The notes below the pieces were generated by a model, which was given only the letters and a program-made list of their open reading frames with translations, had not been told where the DNA came from and ran no database searches. From NCBI GenBank assembly GCA_023014485.1, contig JAJOZX010007507.1:62001-126000 (forward strand): DNA of 64,000 nt, in the 5' to 3' direction. Position numbers and translations under genes: made by a program. The stretch is from Bathynomus jamesi. Lineage: Eukaryota > Arthropoda > Malacostraca > Isopoda > Cirolanidae. Each line of letters opens with the position of its first letter. Position 1 is the first letter of the stretch. Shown one piece after another: positions 31,239 to 43,482 of the stretch.

Positions 31239-32450
31239 CTGCCATAAGCAGCCATAAGATGATATAAACAGGAACAAATTTACATTTTCTCTATTTGACC
31301 ATAGACTATATACTAGTACAGTGTAAGAAATAATTTAACCATGAATTCTATACTTATACCCCTATTTTAACCTAAAAAGTGACGCATTACAACTGGTAAA
31401 TTTTTGCTAAATTTTTCAATTTGTGGCTAGGGCAGGTTCTGAATCTAACCAGAACAAGAGTGCTTTTAACAAAAGTAGACTAATTATTTGATGACTAAGA
31501 CTATGCTTAGGTCCCAATCAGCATAAGTTAACCCTCAGCTGCTATTGTGGAGAGACTAATTGCTTTAATTTTGTAAGGGACCAAGACATAATAAGAGCAT
31601 AGAGAATCTATTTCCCATTTTCTCATCAGTTGCTCAGAGACACTACCTCCATATATATATATATATATATAGCTAACAAAAATAACTTGGTCACCATGGC
31701 TTTTCTAGGTTAGCCATGTCCAAAATAAGAATCCAGCCACACTAAGTACTAACTGTACAAAGAATTACATTTCATTTTGAAAACATGAAGCCACTAGGGC
31801 CTATTGAGGTTTTCTAAGTAATAAGCTATATTTTATAATAATAATAGAACCTTTCAAAATGTTAATTTGAAGTCAGCTAATTAGCATACAACAATTTACT
31901 ACTACCAAAGTAGCCAATATAACTTAAGCCAAGAACATTACAGTATTTACAGTCTACAAACTATCTCTTTAAATCATGAAGGTTTTCCGGTAAATTTATA
32001 GTATTACACCCGTCTCCCTTTGGAGGTGAAATTGATGTTTTTTTCTATGGTTTTTGATGTGTTTTGAATGAATCTGACCTTCAAAACCGTCGGAAATGAC
32101 TCGTTTTTGAGACCCCCCCCAGCCGGGGGAGGGGCTGGTGGTGGGCCATGGTTCAGATTCCGTGTATCTATAATCCTTCCCCCTCAAGCTAGGGACAAGT
32201 TGAGTTACTCTACATTGAATACTGGCTTACATAGGACCTATCTCTATCTGCCTGAAATGACAAAAAACATGCCTGTATGCAGTATTTTAAATGTTTAGTC
32301 ATCATTTCACCTCGGGAACAAACTTTTCCCCCCCCATTACAAAGTCCATGAAAAGTGGTGTACTGTCACTTTTGGCCAGGCTTTTTGTGACCAAGTTGGC
32401 CTATAATATAAAAGTTAGAATTTCTTGAATATATTTTCTTTTGCCAAGCA
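31239..32450. other. Spacer with SINE-tail-like repeat; no gene
   Basis: Unique AT-rich DNA with a TA run at about 31652-31671. At 32020-32125 the sequence (GAGGTGAAATTGATGTTTTT, then GATGTGTTTTGAATGAATCT) matches, in reverse orientation, 48450-48600. GCTGGTGGTGGGCCATGGTT at about 32133 matches the 3' half of the SINE at 45.27 kb. Confidence 0.6.
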
Positions 32451-32569
32451 TTAATTTGAGGAAAAAAAAGTTAAAATGCAAAAGTTTTTGTACATTTAAC
32501 TGTATTTGCAAAATTATTTAATAGCTACTTTCTATGTCCACCTTTTGCTTGAATGTCAATGATTTGTTT

Positions 32570-33760
32570 TTTTTTTTTTACAAGGTTTTGGCATCTCAGT
32601 AGAAATTTTAGCCCATTTTTCTAAAAAAAATTGTTGCAATTCATTCAGATTTGAAGGGTTTCTCTTGTGGACACCTTTTTCAAAATCAAACCATAAATTC
32701 TTGATTAAATTGAGATCTGGACTTAAACTCCAGGGGCCACTCTAGAAACTTAAAAACTCTTTTGTTAAAGCCATTTCATGGTGCTCTTTTATGTTTTGGA
32801 TCATTATCTTGTTACAGTACCCAATTGCGACCTATTTACAAGTTGAAACTCCCAAACTGAAGGCCGTATATTTTCTAAAGTTTCCTGATATTTCTTTGAA
32901 TTCAAGAGTCCATTGATGATGATAAACTTCTTAGACCAGAAGCACGAAAGCATCCCCAAGGAAGCAAACTACCACCACTGTGTTTAACTGTAGTAAGGAT
33001 GTTTTGGATCAGTGAAAGAAAGCCACCCCCAGCCTTCTTTAGTTAGCTTTATAAGGCTAACTAACGAAAATATCATGATCTAACCTAACCAATCATTAGG
33101 TCAGCTGTACACCCTTGATGATTGGTTAGGTTAGGTCATTATATTTTCATTAGTTATCCTTATAAAGCTAACTAAAGAAGGCTGGGGGTGGCTTTCTTTC
33201 ATTGATTTGATTTTTTTTTTCTCAAATGTATTTGATTTTTGCCAAATATACCATTGCTCATTGTGCTTGAATAATTAAATTTTGCTCTTATCTGTCCAGA
33301 GAACTTTCTTCCAGAATGCAAATCCACCATTTTGATGATCCTTGGCATACTATAAACAAGTTTCTTTGCGCATTTTTTGTAGCAAAGGTTTTCTTCATGC
33401 ATCTCTTCCATGCAGACCATTCTTTCTCAATGTGTACAACATATATAGTAGAGGAATGGACATTGATCTTAGACAGTCTTAATGTTTGGCAAATATCACC
33501 TACAATCACTCATAGATTCACAGCAGCCATCCTTTCAATCCATCTAGGATAGCCGTACATTCTGAGATTTTGCAAGTTCATCTACACCTTGGTAGAGTTT
33601 TGATTGTTCCAAAGCCTTTCCATTTCTTTATAACTAAAGCAACCATTGTAAATTAAATTCACAGTTTTTCTCCTACCTTCCTATAATTCTTCCCAGACTC
33701 GTGTGCAGCAGTAACAAATCTCTTAAGATCTGTAGATGTCTCTTTACCACGATGACCCAT
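32570..33760 (-). pseudogene. Tc1-like transposase, decayed
   Basis: From the minus-strand ATG at about 33760 the translation reads MGHRGKETSTDLKRFVTAAH then ESGKNYRKVGEKL, the first helix-turn-helix of Tc1 proteins. IKKWKGFGTIKTLPR follows across two stops. Downstream the nucleotide sequence keeps the Tc1 layout to the C-terminal region near 32580, but I find no intact catalytic motif because of many shifts and the inserted palindrome. Confidence 0.7.
33008..33206. repeat. Palindrome with 89-bp arms inside the Tc1
   Basis: Arms 33008-33096 and 33118-33206 match as reverse complements with about six mismatches and a 21-base centre. The outer part GAAAGAAAGCCACCCCCAGC and the inner part ATCTAACCTAACCAATCAT are clearly mirrored. 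The centre (TAGGTCAGCTGTACACCCT) matches the outer part of the arms of the 31.1-kb palindrome. Confidence 0.92.
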
Positions 33761-34131
33761 TGTTTACTGATGGTTTGTACAGTCATCCATCTTCCATAAA
33801 GATTCAAAGAAAAAAATTTTGAATTTAGAAAATTTTGCCAACAGTCTTTTATCAATGAACAGCCAATTACTGATAAAAAATTAAAATTCCTTAAGCCTAA
33901 GGTGGACACAAAATATTATAATTTTGTAAATGTACAAAAACTTTTACAGTTTAACTTTTTTATTTTTCTCGAATTCTTTGTGTTACATTAGCTATATGTT
34001 GGAGTTAAACTAATTTTTTTAGGTTACATTTTTCCGAATGAATGGTAAACAAGGATGAATATAACTGAAATATTTCTCTGTACAAATAGGCTAATTATAA
34101 GTGCCACTATAAGCAAGCAAGGTAATGATGT

Positions 34132-35200
34132 TTATATTCCATCACCCATAATAACTTTTTCCCATTTCTGAAATATCTTGAAACCTTTCACCTTGTTCCT
34201 CACGGACAGTACCCAAGTTTTCAGAAAAAAAAAATTTGGGTGTGAGTGCAAGTTCAAATTCATTCTGCATCCAAGAACTTTCCACTTTTCAATCATGTTT
34301 TTGATGATCACATAATCTGATGACTTCCTATTTCCAAGAAAATTTTGCGCAACTGCCACGAATCTCAGCCAAACTTCTTTTGTATTGTTTTCCAAGCATT
34401 CTTCAAAATACTTGTCATAGTAATTTTCTAATCTGAGAACTAACAAATATTCCTTCAAGTATTGCATCACTAATTTGTGAAAATTTATAGTATAAATACT
34501 GGAAACCACTACTTTTTATCAAGAGTTTTGACAAAATTCTTTATTAATCCAAGTTTTATGTGGAGAGGTGGCAATAGTACTTGGTTTGTCATTGAAAGGT
34601 ACAGTGCTGATGATCTCATTTCCAGCTGTAATACATGATCATCTTGGCCATTCTGTTTGAATGTTGTTCAGTGGCTTTACTGTTTTAAAGATGCAAAAAA
34701 ATATGGGTATTTTGTATAGCACTGTTCCAAAATAATAATTTTTCAATAACTTTAAGGTCTCCACAAAGAAAAAAAATTCTTTAAGTGTTGCCAGGTGTGT
34801 CCAAACTTTTATGGGTCCCTTTCATGTGCAAAATGTGTACCATAGGCATTGATGACATAACATTTCCATATATAATAATATAGCTTTCAAACACCTTTTG
34901 GATGAGTCCACAAAAAAGACTCCATTCTTCAGGGTGGTACTTTTTTATCTATGGTAGTTCATTGTTGCAGTATTCTAAAGACTTTTACTGAGAAAAATTG
35001 TACAATTTTTCTCATGATGCTGATACTAGCAGAATGTTGTTTCAGCAGCAAGCAAGTTCCATTCATTCAATTTAGATCCAAAGAACTCGACAGATTCTTT
35101 GGGTAATGACAAGTCCCCTCACAAGATCATTTTAAGATCAGACTGAGATATTAATTTTGGTGACTACTTCATGCCTGTACTCAGAATCCCAAGCATAGGA
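34132..35200 (-). pseudogene. Decayed dispersed transposon-type gene
   Basis: The minus strand from about 35200 to 34132 shows, through many stops, an order of motifs I recognise from an uncharacterised repetitive protein family of invertebrates. These are EFFGSKLNEWNLL, HPEEWSLFCG, CGDLKVIEKLL, LHIKLGLIKNFVKTLDKK (about 34570) and LGCRMNLNLHSHPNFF (about 34270-34230). The open part 34132-34509 is 125 codons and shifts near its end. I cannot name the superfamily. Presence of Asp and Leu motifs in an RNase H-like order would fit a transposase, which is inference. Confidence 0.6.
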
Positions 35201-37252
35201 GTGGATGTATTCATGACTTCATGTCATCTGATATAGATTCTTCAAGAGTTAAAGGTGGTTAGGGTCAGGTGTGGGGGCAATTCATTTCCATGCCCATAGT
35301 GTGAATATGATTTTAAATCACAGTTCAATTAGCAGTCAGTGTAATATCAGGTGAATTGTTCGATGTTCATTGAGTTAAATCTCTAAGTTCACGCAAATCA
35401 GGCATATAACTTGTTGACTTTGATATTCAGGAGTCTTTCATATGTGTAGAGCATCCTGTGCATTGCTCATCAATTGATACAGTGAGCATTGAAAAGGTTA
35501 GTTGTAATTAGGTCAACTGAAATTGTCACTGTGACAATTGATTTCAATTAAATTTCCAGTTAGTCACTCGCAATTACACCACAGCAATTACTTGAAAAAG
35601 TGAAATCAATAATAATCAGTTACAATTACAATTACCCCATGCCTAGTTAGGGTACAGGAATTTTGTTACAATATAATACTGGTTGTATAGCTGAGGGCAT
35701 ATTAAGGTATATAATGCTACTCTTGTTTTCTTAGTAAATCCACGCGCATTGTTCATGCAAAAGTAGCAGTCATTAGAACTCCAAATGGCATATGGTACTT
35801 CTGCTTTTTCCATGAAACCATTCTCTCAGATTTTCAGTAGCTACATGGTGGCTTATCTTGATCTATTTTACATCCAAAATAGTCATAGTAACACTTCTTT
35901 ACAAACTTGGCTATGTTCATTTTCTGATTTATACCTCTGAATATCTGACAGATATAACAAAAAACATTAGGACAAGTTTTACAAACTCTTCATATTATAC
36001 TTTGTCAGCAAATTTGAAATAACAAAGAAGACAATGTAATAAAAAAATGTAACATTGTTTATTTTTTTTCACCTGTGTGGCCACAATTCTGTATACATGC
36101 ATGCAGTGTTATAGCTCTAATTTTGCCAACCTTTCCCAGTAGTCTGATCCTTTGAATACATTTATTTTTAAATTACATCTTTAAAAATTTTTTTAGGTGC
36201 AGAATTTTCTCTTAATATTTGGTCATTAGAACCAGGAAATGTTTGTTTTTGCACTATTTGTCTCAATATCAGTTTGATCATAAGCGAAATGCTTCCTTTA
36301 TTTAAGAGATTGAAGAGTATTTGTACCATAAAAATTTAATTTGAGAAGTAGGCTTCCTTTACAAAAAGTAAAATTGTTTCAAAAATTTTGTTTAGGCCTA
36401 ATATTAGACCAAAAATGAGTATGTATTGACTAGGCCTAGTTTGTTTCTTAAAACACATTTCTCATTAGGCTATTTTAAATTTTTAACTAACATTAGATAT
36501 CGCAGTTTATACCTAGCTAATTGGCATTGATGAAAATTATTGGAAATCCTAAGTCTAAAAAATAAAGACCAAGGTTCCTAGATGAAGGTTTTTTCCACAA
36601 GAAAATAAATGCAACCTTTTGTTTATAAATGAAATCCCTTCAAACTTCCTTTATTTCAAGGAATAGTTGAGGCCTTGTGTTTTATTATGGTTAAAAATAA
36701 AACAGTTACATGTTTTTTTAGAAATGAAGCTTGAAACCCTAATCTTAAATGATACAGTATTGTATACTAAAATACATTAAATTCAAGATTTCTCTTACTT
36801 GACCCCAATATTTTTTCTTTTGATAATAAAATTAGTGGAATGTGTAGTATAAGTGGAGTCCCAATTCTGAGTTTACCATAGACCTATAAAGACATCAAGA
36901 GGCCTAACATAAAAATAATAACCTGTATAAATAGGTACGGTATACCCTCTATAGGGACTGCGGAATGTAAAACTTTAAATCATTGTTTTTTTAATGGTTT
37001 AAACCAGTCAATCATCCCATCTATACCAGAATATTACGTATGTAGCTATACCGTAATTCATATACATAAAATAGATTTTCTTTTAATTAAACTTAGACCA
37101 ACATAGACTTAATAACTATGATCAGGTTTTTATATTGAAATCAAATGTATAGACAAGTTTGACCTTGGTTTATAGCTAATAAAATGCTTTGTAAATGTTA
37201 TAAAAAAGAAAATTATCCACCATGTTCCTGAAAATTATAAAGGATTTTATAT
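35201..37252. other. Spacer, no gene seen
   Basis: AT-rich. CTAGGCCTAG and related palindromes occur near 36397-36441. A TAATTGTAATTGATT-like low-complexity stretch lies at about 35500-35640. No family resemblance in any frame. Confidence 0.5.
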
Positions 37253-37357
37253 TACCATATTTGTCGGCTTATAAGACGCTGTGCTGTGAAAGACGCATCT
37301 TAATTTTGGAAAGGTAAATTAAAGAAAAAAAGTTTTTGATGCACTTTATTGTTAATA

Positions 37358-38716
37358 CCGTGTGACCACAAAAATTGTCCCTGTTTTTAATTGCTTATTA
37401 CTCAGTCATTATTGCAGCTTCACAAATGAAATAAAAAGCATTCGAAAGAGAACATTTTAAAGTTTTAATTTATTCTACATGTGTTCAAAGTGACGTCCCT
37501 GGACATTCTTACATTTCACACAATGGGAAAGGAAGTTATTTATTACATTTTCCGAAACGCTGCATTCAATGGACTGTACACTCTCTACCACCGCTTGCTT
37601 TAATTCTTCGATAGAGGATGGCTCTTGCCTGAATACTTTGTCCTTGACAAATCCCCAGAGAAAAAAGTCCATAGGTGATAGATCGGGAGATCTTGCAGGC
37701 CAGGGAAACTGCGAGCGATAAGAAATGAATCTTTGTTCAAAAAATCTTGTTAAACATTCCAGTGATTGTTTAGTTGTGTGGGCTGTTGCTCTGTCTTGCT
37801 GAAACCACTTGTTACTGCAGTTTTCTTGTTCAAAAACAGTGTTCAGCATTTCTACATATTTTTCTGAAGTTACTGAAAGCGGTCTCCTTGTCTCTGGGTC
37901 CTCAAAAAAGTATGGACCATAAACCTTGCTGCTACTCAAACCACACCAGACAGTAACTTTTGGTGAATGCAGAGGTTTCTCCAAGTGTATATTTGGCTTG
38001 TTTTGTGACCAACACCGGTAATTCTGTCTGTTGATGAACCCATTGAGATAGATGTGGCATTCATCACTGAATATTGTTACTTAATCTTATCTGGTTTTTT
38101 CAATTATTGTTTCAATGCGTTCACAAAACATCAAACGACGCTGGTAGTCTTGTTTGCTAAGCTGTTGCAAACACACAATTTTGAATGACTTCCTTCTCAA
38201 ATCCAACGTGATTATTTTCCGAATGCTCTCCCGTTTGATTCCTGTCACAGCTGATAGTCATCTCACAGATTTCTTGTTGTCCGTTTCAAGCTGATTTGCG
38301 ACTGAATCAATGTTTTCAGCGGTTCGCACACCTTTGCTGCGCCCAGAGTTGCCTTTATGCATGTTCTTGATTGAGCCGTGATGTTTCCATTTTGCGAAAA
38401 TCTGCAAATCGTTTTAGGATCTATGGTCCTTTGCTGACCGTATTGTCGTCTGAAAGACCGTTGGGTAGCAACTACGAGCCATGTTTGATCATCTCTTCTG
38501 CGATGAAAACACGTTGCATGTCGACAAATAACCCATGATTGTGGTGGATAAAACTGTCATTTTTTTATAAGTACTGATTTCGTATCCAGGATATCAAAAA
38601 ATTAAATAAAACTTTTAAATATTCTTTTTCGAAAGCTTTTTATTTCATTTGTGAAGCTGCAATAATGACTGAGTAATAAGCGATTAAAAACAGGGACAAT
38701 TTTTGTGGTCACACGG
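37358..38716 (-). mobile_element. IS630-Tc1-mariner element with about 110-bp TIRs, nested in Tigger
   Basis: The two ends start CCGTGTGACCACAAAAATTG and are reverse complements for about 110 bp (37358-37470 and 38605-38716), with a single mismatch in the outer 80 bp. TA at 37356-37357 and 38717-38718. This high arm identity implies a recent insertion compared with the decayed Tigger around it. Confidence 0.95.
37475..38482 (-). pseudogene. Transposase of the nested mariner-type element
   Basis: The C-terminal 169 codons (37984 to 37475) are open: VTVWCGLSSSKVYGPYFFED, WFQQDRATAHTTKQSL (second catalytic Asp), WPARSPDLSPMDFFLWGFVK, and an end rich in charged residues. Upstream frames back to about 38482 contain TIFSDECHIYLNGF (first Asp) and a helix-turn-helix region, interrupted by at least three stops and a frameshift. 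The protein is therefore split, although its terminal repeats are well preserved. Confidence 0.88.
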
Positions 38717-38804
38717 TACAATGGATATGTAAAATTCAATAAAAAGAAAACCCAAAAGCCAATAAAGAAAGATATGATTATTACGGTACTCTTATTATTT
38801 GTTA

Positions 38805-40048
38805 TTAATCAACTTCAGATTCATTACTGACATTATCATCATCCCCATCCCCATCATCATAATCATCATCATCACTTGTATCACTGTCACTCTCATACAA
38901 TAAATGATCTTCAGTGCCATCCATTGCATTATTTATACCACATTTTTTAAAGGACTTGACCACAATTTCAGTCTTAACATCATGCCATGACTTCAGCACC
39001 CATTCACACACTTGTGCTATTGATGGATGTTTCATCCTTCCCGTAGGCGTCGTATCATGGTTCCCCTCTATCATCCATTTATTCCATTGCTCCCACATGT
39101 TATTCTTGAATGGCTTATTGATGCTGACATCTAACGGCTGTAACTGGGCAGTTAAGCCACCCGGAATTACCGCTAATTCTGTGTTCATCCTTTGTGCCAG
39201 ATGTTTGATGTTTTCAGTCCTACCTATGTGCTCTAAACTGATCCCACACTAGTAGTGCATTTTTACACAGTAGTCCACCAGGATGCTTGGACCAAACTTT
39301 TTCAAACCATGCCTTGATACCTTCTTCATCCATCCATCCCTTCGTTTGTACAAGTACGTGAATTCCATTTGGCAGTTTATCTTTTGGTAAAGTTTTTCTT
39401 TTAAAAATTAACATTGGCGGAAGTTTGGTCCCATCAGCACAAGAAGCTAAAACTGCGGTGTACTCTCTCTTTTCATGTCCAGTGGTTTTAATAGTTATAG
39501 ATTTTTGCCCTCTCAGATTTACGGTTTTATTGGATGGCACATCAAAAGTCAACGGAATTTCATCCATATTCCCGATTTGGCTAAGTTTGTAGTTGCTTCG
39601 TTTTCTAGCATTAATGGCAAATATATGGAAATCTAATATTTTCTGTTTGTATTCAGCTGGCATTCTCTGGGCTATTCTAGTTCTTGTGCGTAAACTTAAC
39701 CTGCTTCTTTTCATGAAGCGATAACACCAAGATTCAGTTCCTTTGAAGTCATGTATCCCAATATCAGCTGCTCATTTCTGTGCTTCTACTATCATTATTT
39801 TAGTACTCACTGCAATACCCACATCTCTAAGTTCCATTATCCAACTACACAATTTTACGAAGATTGTGCTTTGTTTTTTCAGCTTCTTGTAATAAAGCTT
39901 CCTGCTTCCTCCACTGATGAATCATCATCTCAGTAGGCGGTGGTCCAAAATGTCATTCTGCTGCTCTGTTCCCATGTTCTTTAGCATACTGCACTGCTTT
40001 TAGCTTAAATCCAATAGTATAATTTTGCCTTCTTGATGCACTTGCCAT
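38805..40048 (-). pseudogene. Tigger/pogo transposase
   Basis: Start near 40048 (minus) gives MASASRRQNYTIGFKLKAVQ, YAKEHGNRAAE, stop, HFGPPPTEMMIHQWRKQEAL, the CENP-B N-terminal HTH. A decayed second HTH follows. The frame 39714-39220 holds the start of the DDE_1 superfamily domain: IGNMDEIPLTFDVPSNKTVN (first Asp), LPPMLIFKRKTLPK and LVWDQFRAH (second Asp). The frame 39188-38805 contains IPGGLTAQLQPLDVSINKPF (third Asp) and ends with a highly acidic tail (DDDDYDDGDGDDDN). A frameshift separates the last two frames and two or more stops lie in the N-terminal region. Confidence 0.92.
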
Positions 40049-40297
40049 TGATTAGGGCTTTAAATGTATAACTAGAACTCACTTGTTACTCCAACAGCAG
40101 CCTGCTAATTACTGAAAAGTGTACTGACCTTGATCGTGATGTAAACTATCCGTTAACTACCAGTACATTTTGTGTTTTGCCAACTTCTCAGTTTTGCACA
40201 TGTGCTGTATTGCCACTTTTGGCTTCTAAGACGCAGGGTGATTTTTTAAGGTATTTATAAGGAAAAAAAAGTGTCTCTTATAAGCTGACAAATACGG

Positions 40298-42523
40298 TAG
40301 TTATTGCTAGGCTGAGGTTGTACTGCAGGGAGCCACCAATTAATTTTATCTGTAGTCTGCATAGCCTACCCTAATTGTTTTTCAGACTAGATAGCATTTC
40401 AGGCAAAATTGAACTCATAAGCTAGAATGTATTCATTTTATATTTTGGGGCAAATGAAAGAGTGATCCTTTTAGTATGATATTAGTTGAATTCTCTGGTA
40501 GATTTATAGAGCCTAGAAATCTTAGTGCAGTTGAAAGGTAGTTATAGTTTGGCCCGAACAAAATGATAAAAATGAACACATTTTGGTGCAAAATTTCTGT
40601 AACTCTACCAAGGTCTGCTAACCACACTTCCCTTAGACTGTTTTTGTAATACCTATGGCTGACATTACTGGTATTTTATGAAAATAAACTCAGTTTTTAA
40701 TCTCATGAATAAAAACTAATTTTTAAACTTTGCAAAAAACATAGAAAAAGTTTTATTTTAATTCTTTCAAAGTGTTAGTTTGCCTATATTTTAAAGCAAA
40801 TCTATATTCAGAGTATGGGTTTATTTCCAGCAGTCCGTATAAAATACATTGTCAGTCTGAATCCAGACTGCAGCCTGCCTGTTGGTGAGCCTGTCCTAGA
40901 GGATAGATATTTTCAATTCATTTTTATAAATTTAGTAAGGGCAATCAAGGACAGGAATTATACCACATTCAAAATCCCAGCCACCCATGAAAGGCTAGGC
41001 CATGCGTAAATAATTTTTTTCTTGTAACCCGAAGAAAGTAGGAAATCCTTTCTGTCAGAATACTACTCCCCTCTTTAAAGGCAAAACTTATTGCATTTTT
41101 TTAATTCCACTTACCCATCACCCTTATACCCTTACTTTTTAAATGTTTTTTTTTATAAATATTTTTTTAGTCCATTTTTTGTCTCCTTTTCTTTCTTTTA
41201 ATCTTTTGTCCGAATTTCTTTCTTGTAACAATGTTACTAGGATACATGACTATTTGCACCTCTGGGCTAGGTGGCTATATTAAAATACTCGTTAATTTGA
41301 TATCTAATTGTTATAAATTAAAATAATAAATTTCTCTTAATCATCATTTCGAGTTAATATGGCCCCAGGCATGGATTTCCCTACCCCTTTGAACTTTTCC
41401 AGCACCCCTCTTAATTATCAGCAGCTATTCACATGCAGTGTTGCTAATTTAATAATTCTCCGACTAGATCTAGTTGTTTTCAAAGTTTTCTAGTTGGAAA
41501 AAATTACATTTAGTTGTTGGTTGGAAATTGTTATATATATATAATTTGATGCTTTGATACTTACATTTACAATACTTGTGGTACACTTTTCCTTTGTTTT
41601 TGAACAGTATATCTCAGAATGGTAGCAAACAGTTATTCATATCTGTTTTATATGTTGCGCCTCAAAGTGAAAATGAAAAGACAAAAACCTTAATTTGTGT
41701 GATTTTTAAAACAAATTATAAACATAATTAATTAATTTATATGGACATTGAAAAGTGTGAAGAACTTCGAACCTGCTATTCTGTTTAAAGGTAAAGCTTA
41801 TGTATGTATATAAGTACCTTATACTAGGCTGTAGGTACTACCCTATAGAATAAGTTCAGTTTTAAGAGTTAGATGAGTTTTAATAGAATTACTTAACTTT
41901 GTGTATTTATTCATTGTGTACAACAGTATGTACCCATGTGAAAATAAGCTTATTTAAACCTTGGAGCAAGGATTTTTTTGGCATCTGTATTTATTCCAAT
42001 CTGTAAAGCAAACTGCACATTTTTCTTGTTGTAGACCTCTGAAACAAGATCAGTAGGTCCCAAATTTTATTTGTGCCATCTAAGCAAAAATAGCTTTTAA
42101 CAGGGTTGGATACAATGAATAATTATAATTTTATTTTTAATTAATTGATCCTAATTTCCATTAATTGTAATTGATTCAAAATAAAATAAAAATAAAGGTA
42201 ATTGATTTTTGAGCTATAACTGATGTAATTGATCAATTAATGTCAATTGTTAAAAATTATACTCCTAGATCTGGCAGTCATACATCATCCAATGAAAATA
42301 AACCTTTGATAGTTTATTTAGTTATACTTAGATATAGATATATATTTAGATATATAGAATAGATAGTTATATTTGTGTAATTGTAATTGATCTTGAAATT
42401 GTGAAGTACAATACTAACTGTAATTAATTTGAAGAAAAATAAAAAAAATTGTAATTGTTTCCATTTTGTGTAATTGAACCCAACCCTGGCTTTTAAGCTA
42501 CATATGTTTTTTTTTCTTTTTAG
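40298..42523. other. Spacer, no gene seen
   Basis: AT-rich. TAATTGATTGTAATT-like low-complexity sequence at 42120-42480. A pyrimidine tract and TAG at 42509-42523 may act as the splice acceptor of family copy 2. No terminal repeat of copy 2 was found on this side. Confidence 0.5.
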
Positions 42524-42529
42524 ATAAAC

Positions 42530-43482
42530 ATGGATTTCAGCAGTTTGAATATGGGCAGGTTCTGTTGTGACGCATTTAAAAAACACACAGGAAAAGTGAA
42601 AAAAGGCATTCGTGCATTGACAAAATTTGATTGATCAAAATCCTGAATTGAAACTAACAAATAATCATAAAGCATGTGCAACCTGTCGAAATATACTAGC
42701 AAATTGTCCATCCCCAATGCCTGAATGTGAACCACTTGAAAAATCACCATCCACCTCATCAAGTGCCCCATCTGAGCTAGAAACCATTGGAGATGTAGTT
42801 GAAATGCAGTATGAGCTTAGTAAATTCAATGCTTCATTGGCCACACTTGATGAGACCAATAAAACCATGTAAACTCTCTGACAGCACTGGTTATGCAAAG
42901 AGAAAGTTGAGGAAAGTAGGAGTAGTTGTGAAAAGAAAGCTTGAACTTGCAACTAAACAACCAATTTCATGCAGTGACTCAGATGATACAGAACTGGAGA
43001 TTCTTCAACAACTAAAAGAGAGATTTAATCAAGTGACAAGTTGAAGTGAAAAACTGACAATTCTTACTATCCTACCAAAAAGATGGGCACAAGTAAAGAT
43101 CAGAGAAGAATTTAAGTGCTCAGATTACATGGCTAGGCAAGCAAAGAGTTTGGTGAGGGAGAAGGGAGTGCTTTCAACTCGTAATCCACATTTGGGGAAA
43201 TGCCTGAATAGTGAAACTGCTGCCAAAGTAATTGACTTCTATCATTTGCCAGATGTGAGTAGACAAATGCCAAGGTTGAAAGACTATGTTTCTGTAAAAG
43301 GAGCTGATGGTAGGCGGGAATGAAAACAAAAATCACTAATCTTATGCAACCTAAAAGAAGCATTTGAGCTTTTTAAAACAAACCATCCAACAATTAAAAT
43401 AGGATTTTCAAAATTTGCAGAGCTTTGGCCAAAAGAATGTGTGTTGCCAGGTGCCAGTGGAACACATTCTGTCTGCATTTAA
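42530..43482 (+). pseudogene. N-terminal part of the family protein, copy 2
   Basis: Supplies the part missing from copy 1. ATG 42530 starts MDFSSLNMGRFCCDAFKKHT. After a shift, NNHKACATCRNILANC gives a Cys-x2-Cys pair, followed by a serine-rich linker and acidic stretch. A second shift leads to STGYAKRKLRKVGVVVKRKL, and TILPKRWAQVKIREEFKC and MARQAKSLVREKGVLST read like a helix-turn-helix. DVSRQMPRLKDYVSVKGADG precedes CNLKEAFELFKTNHPTIKIG and FSKFAELWPKECVLPGASGT, which overlaps the first residues of copy 1. At least two frameshifts and three stops are present. Confidence 0.75.

Larger units (their letters stand above)
32451..33975 (-). mobile_element. Tc1-like transposon interrupted by a palindrome
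   Basis: Inverted terminal repeats of about 70 bp: left about 32451-32522 and right about 33905-33975, sharing GCAAAAGTTTTTGTACATTT-type sequence. The minus strand holds a heavily mutated Tc1 transposase. A 199-bp palindrome (33008-33206) is inserted in it. Without the insert the element is about 1.33 kb, a normal Tc1 size. Exact outer ends are uncertain. Confidence 0.75.
37255..40297 (-). mobile_element. Tigger/pogo element containing a nested mariner-type element
   Basis: Ends CCATATTTGTCGGCTTATAA (37255) and, reversed from 40297, CCGTATTTGTCAGCTTATAA, then GACGC/GAGAC, are the Tigger/pogo-type inverted repeats, with TA flanks at 37253-37254 and 40298-40299. The internal minus strand encodes CENP-B HTH and DDE_1 domains. 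The nested element occupies 37358-38716. Confidence 0.92.
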
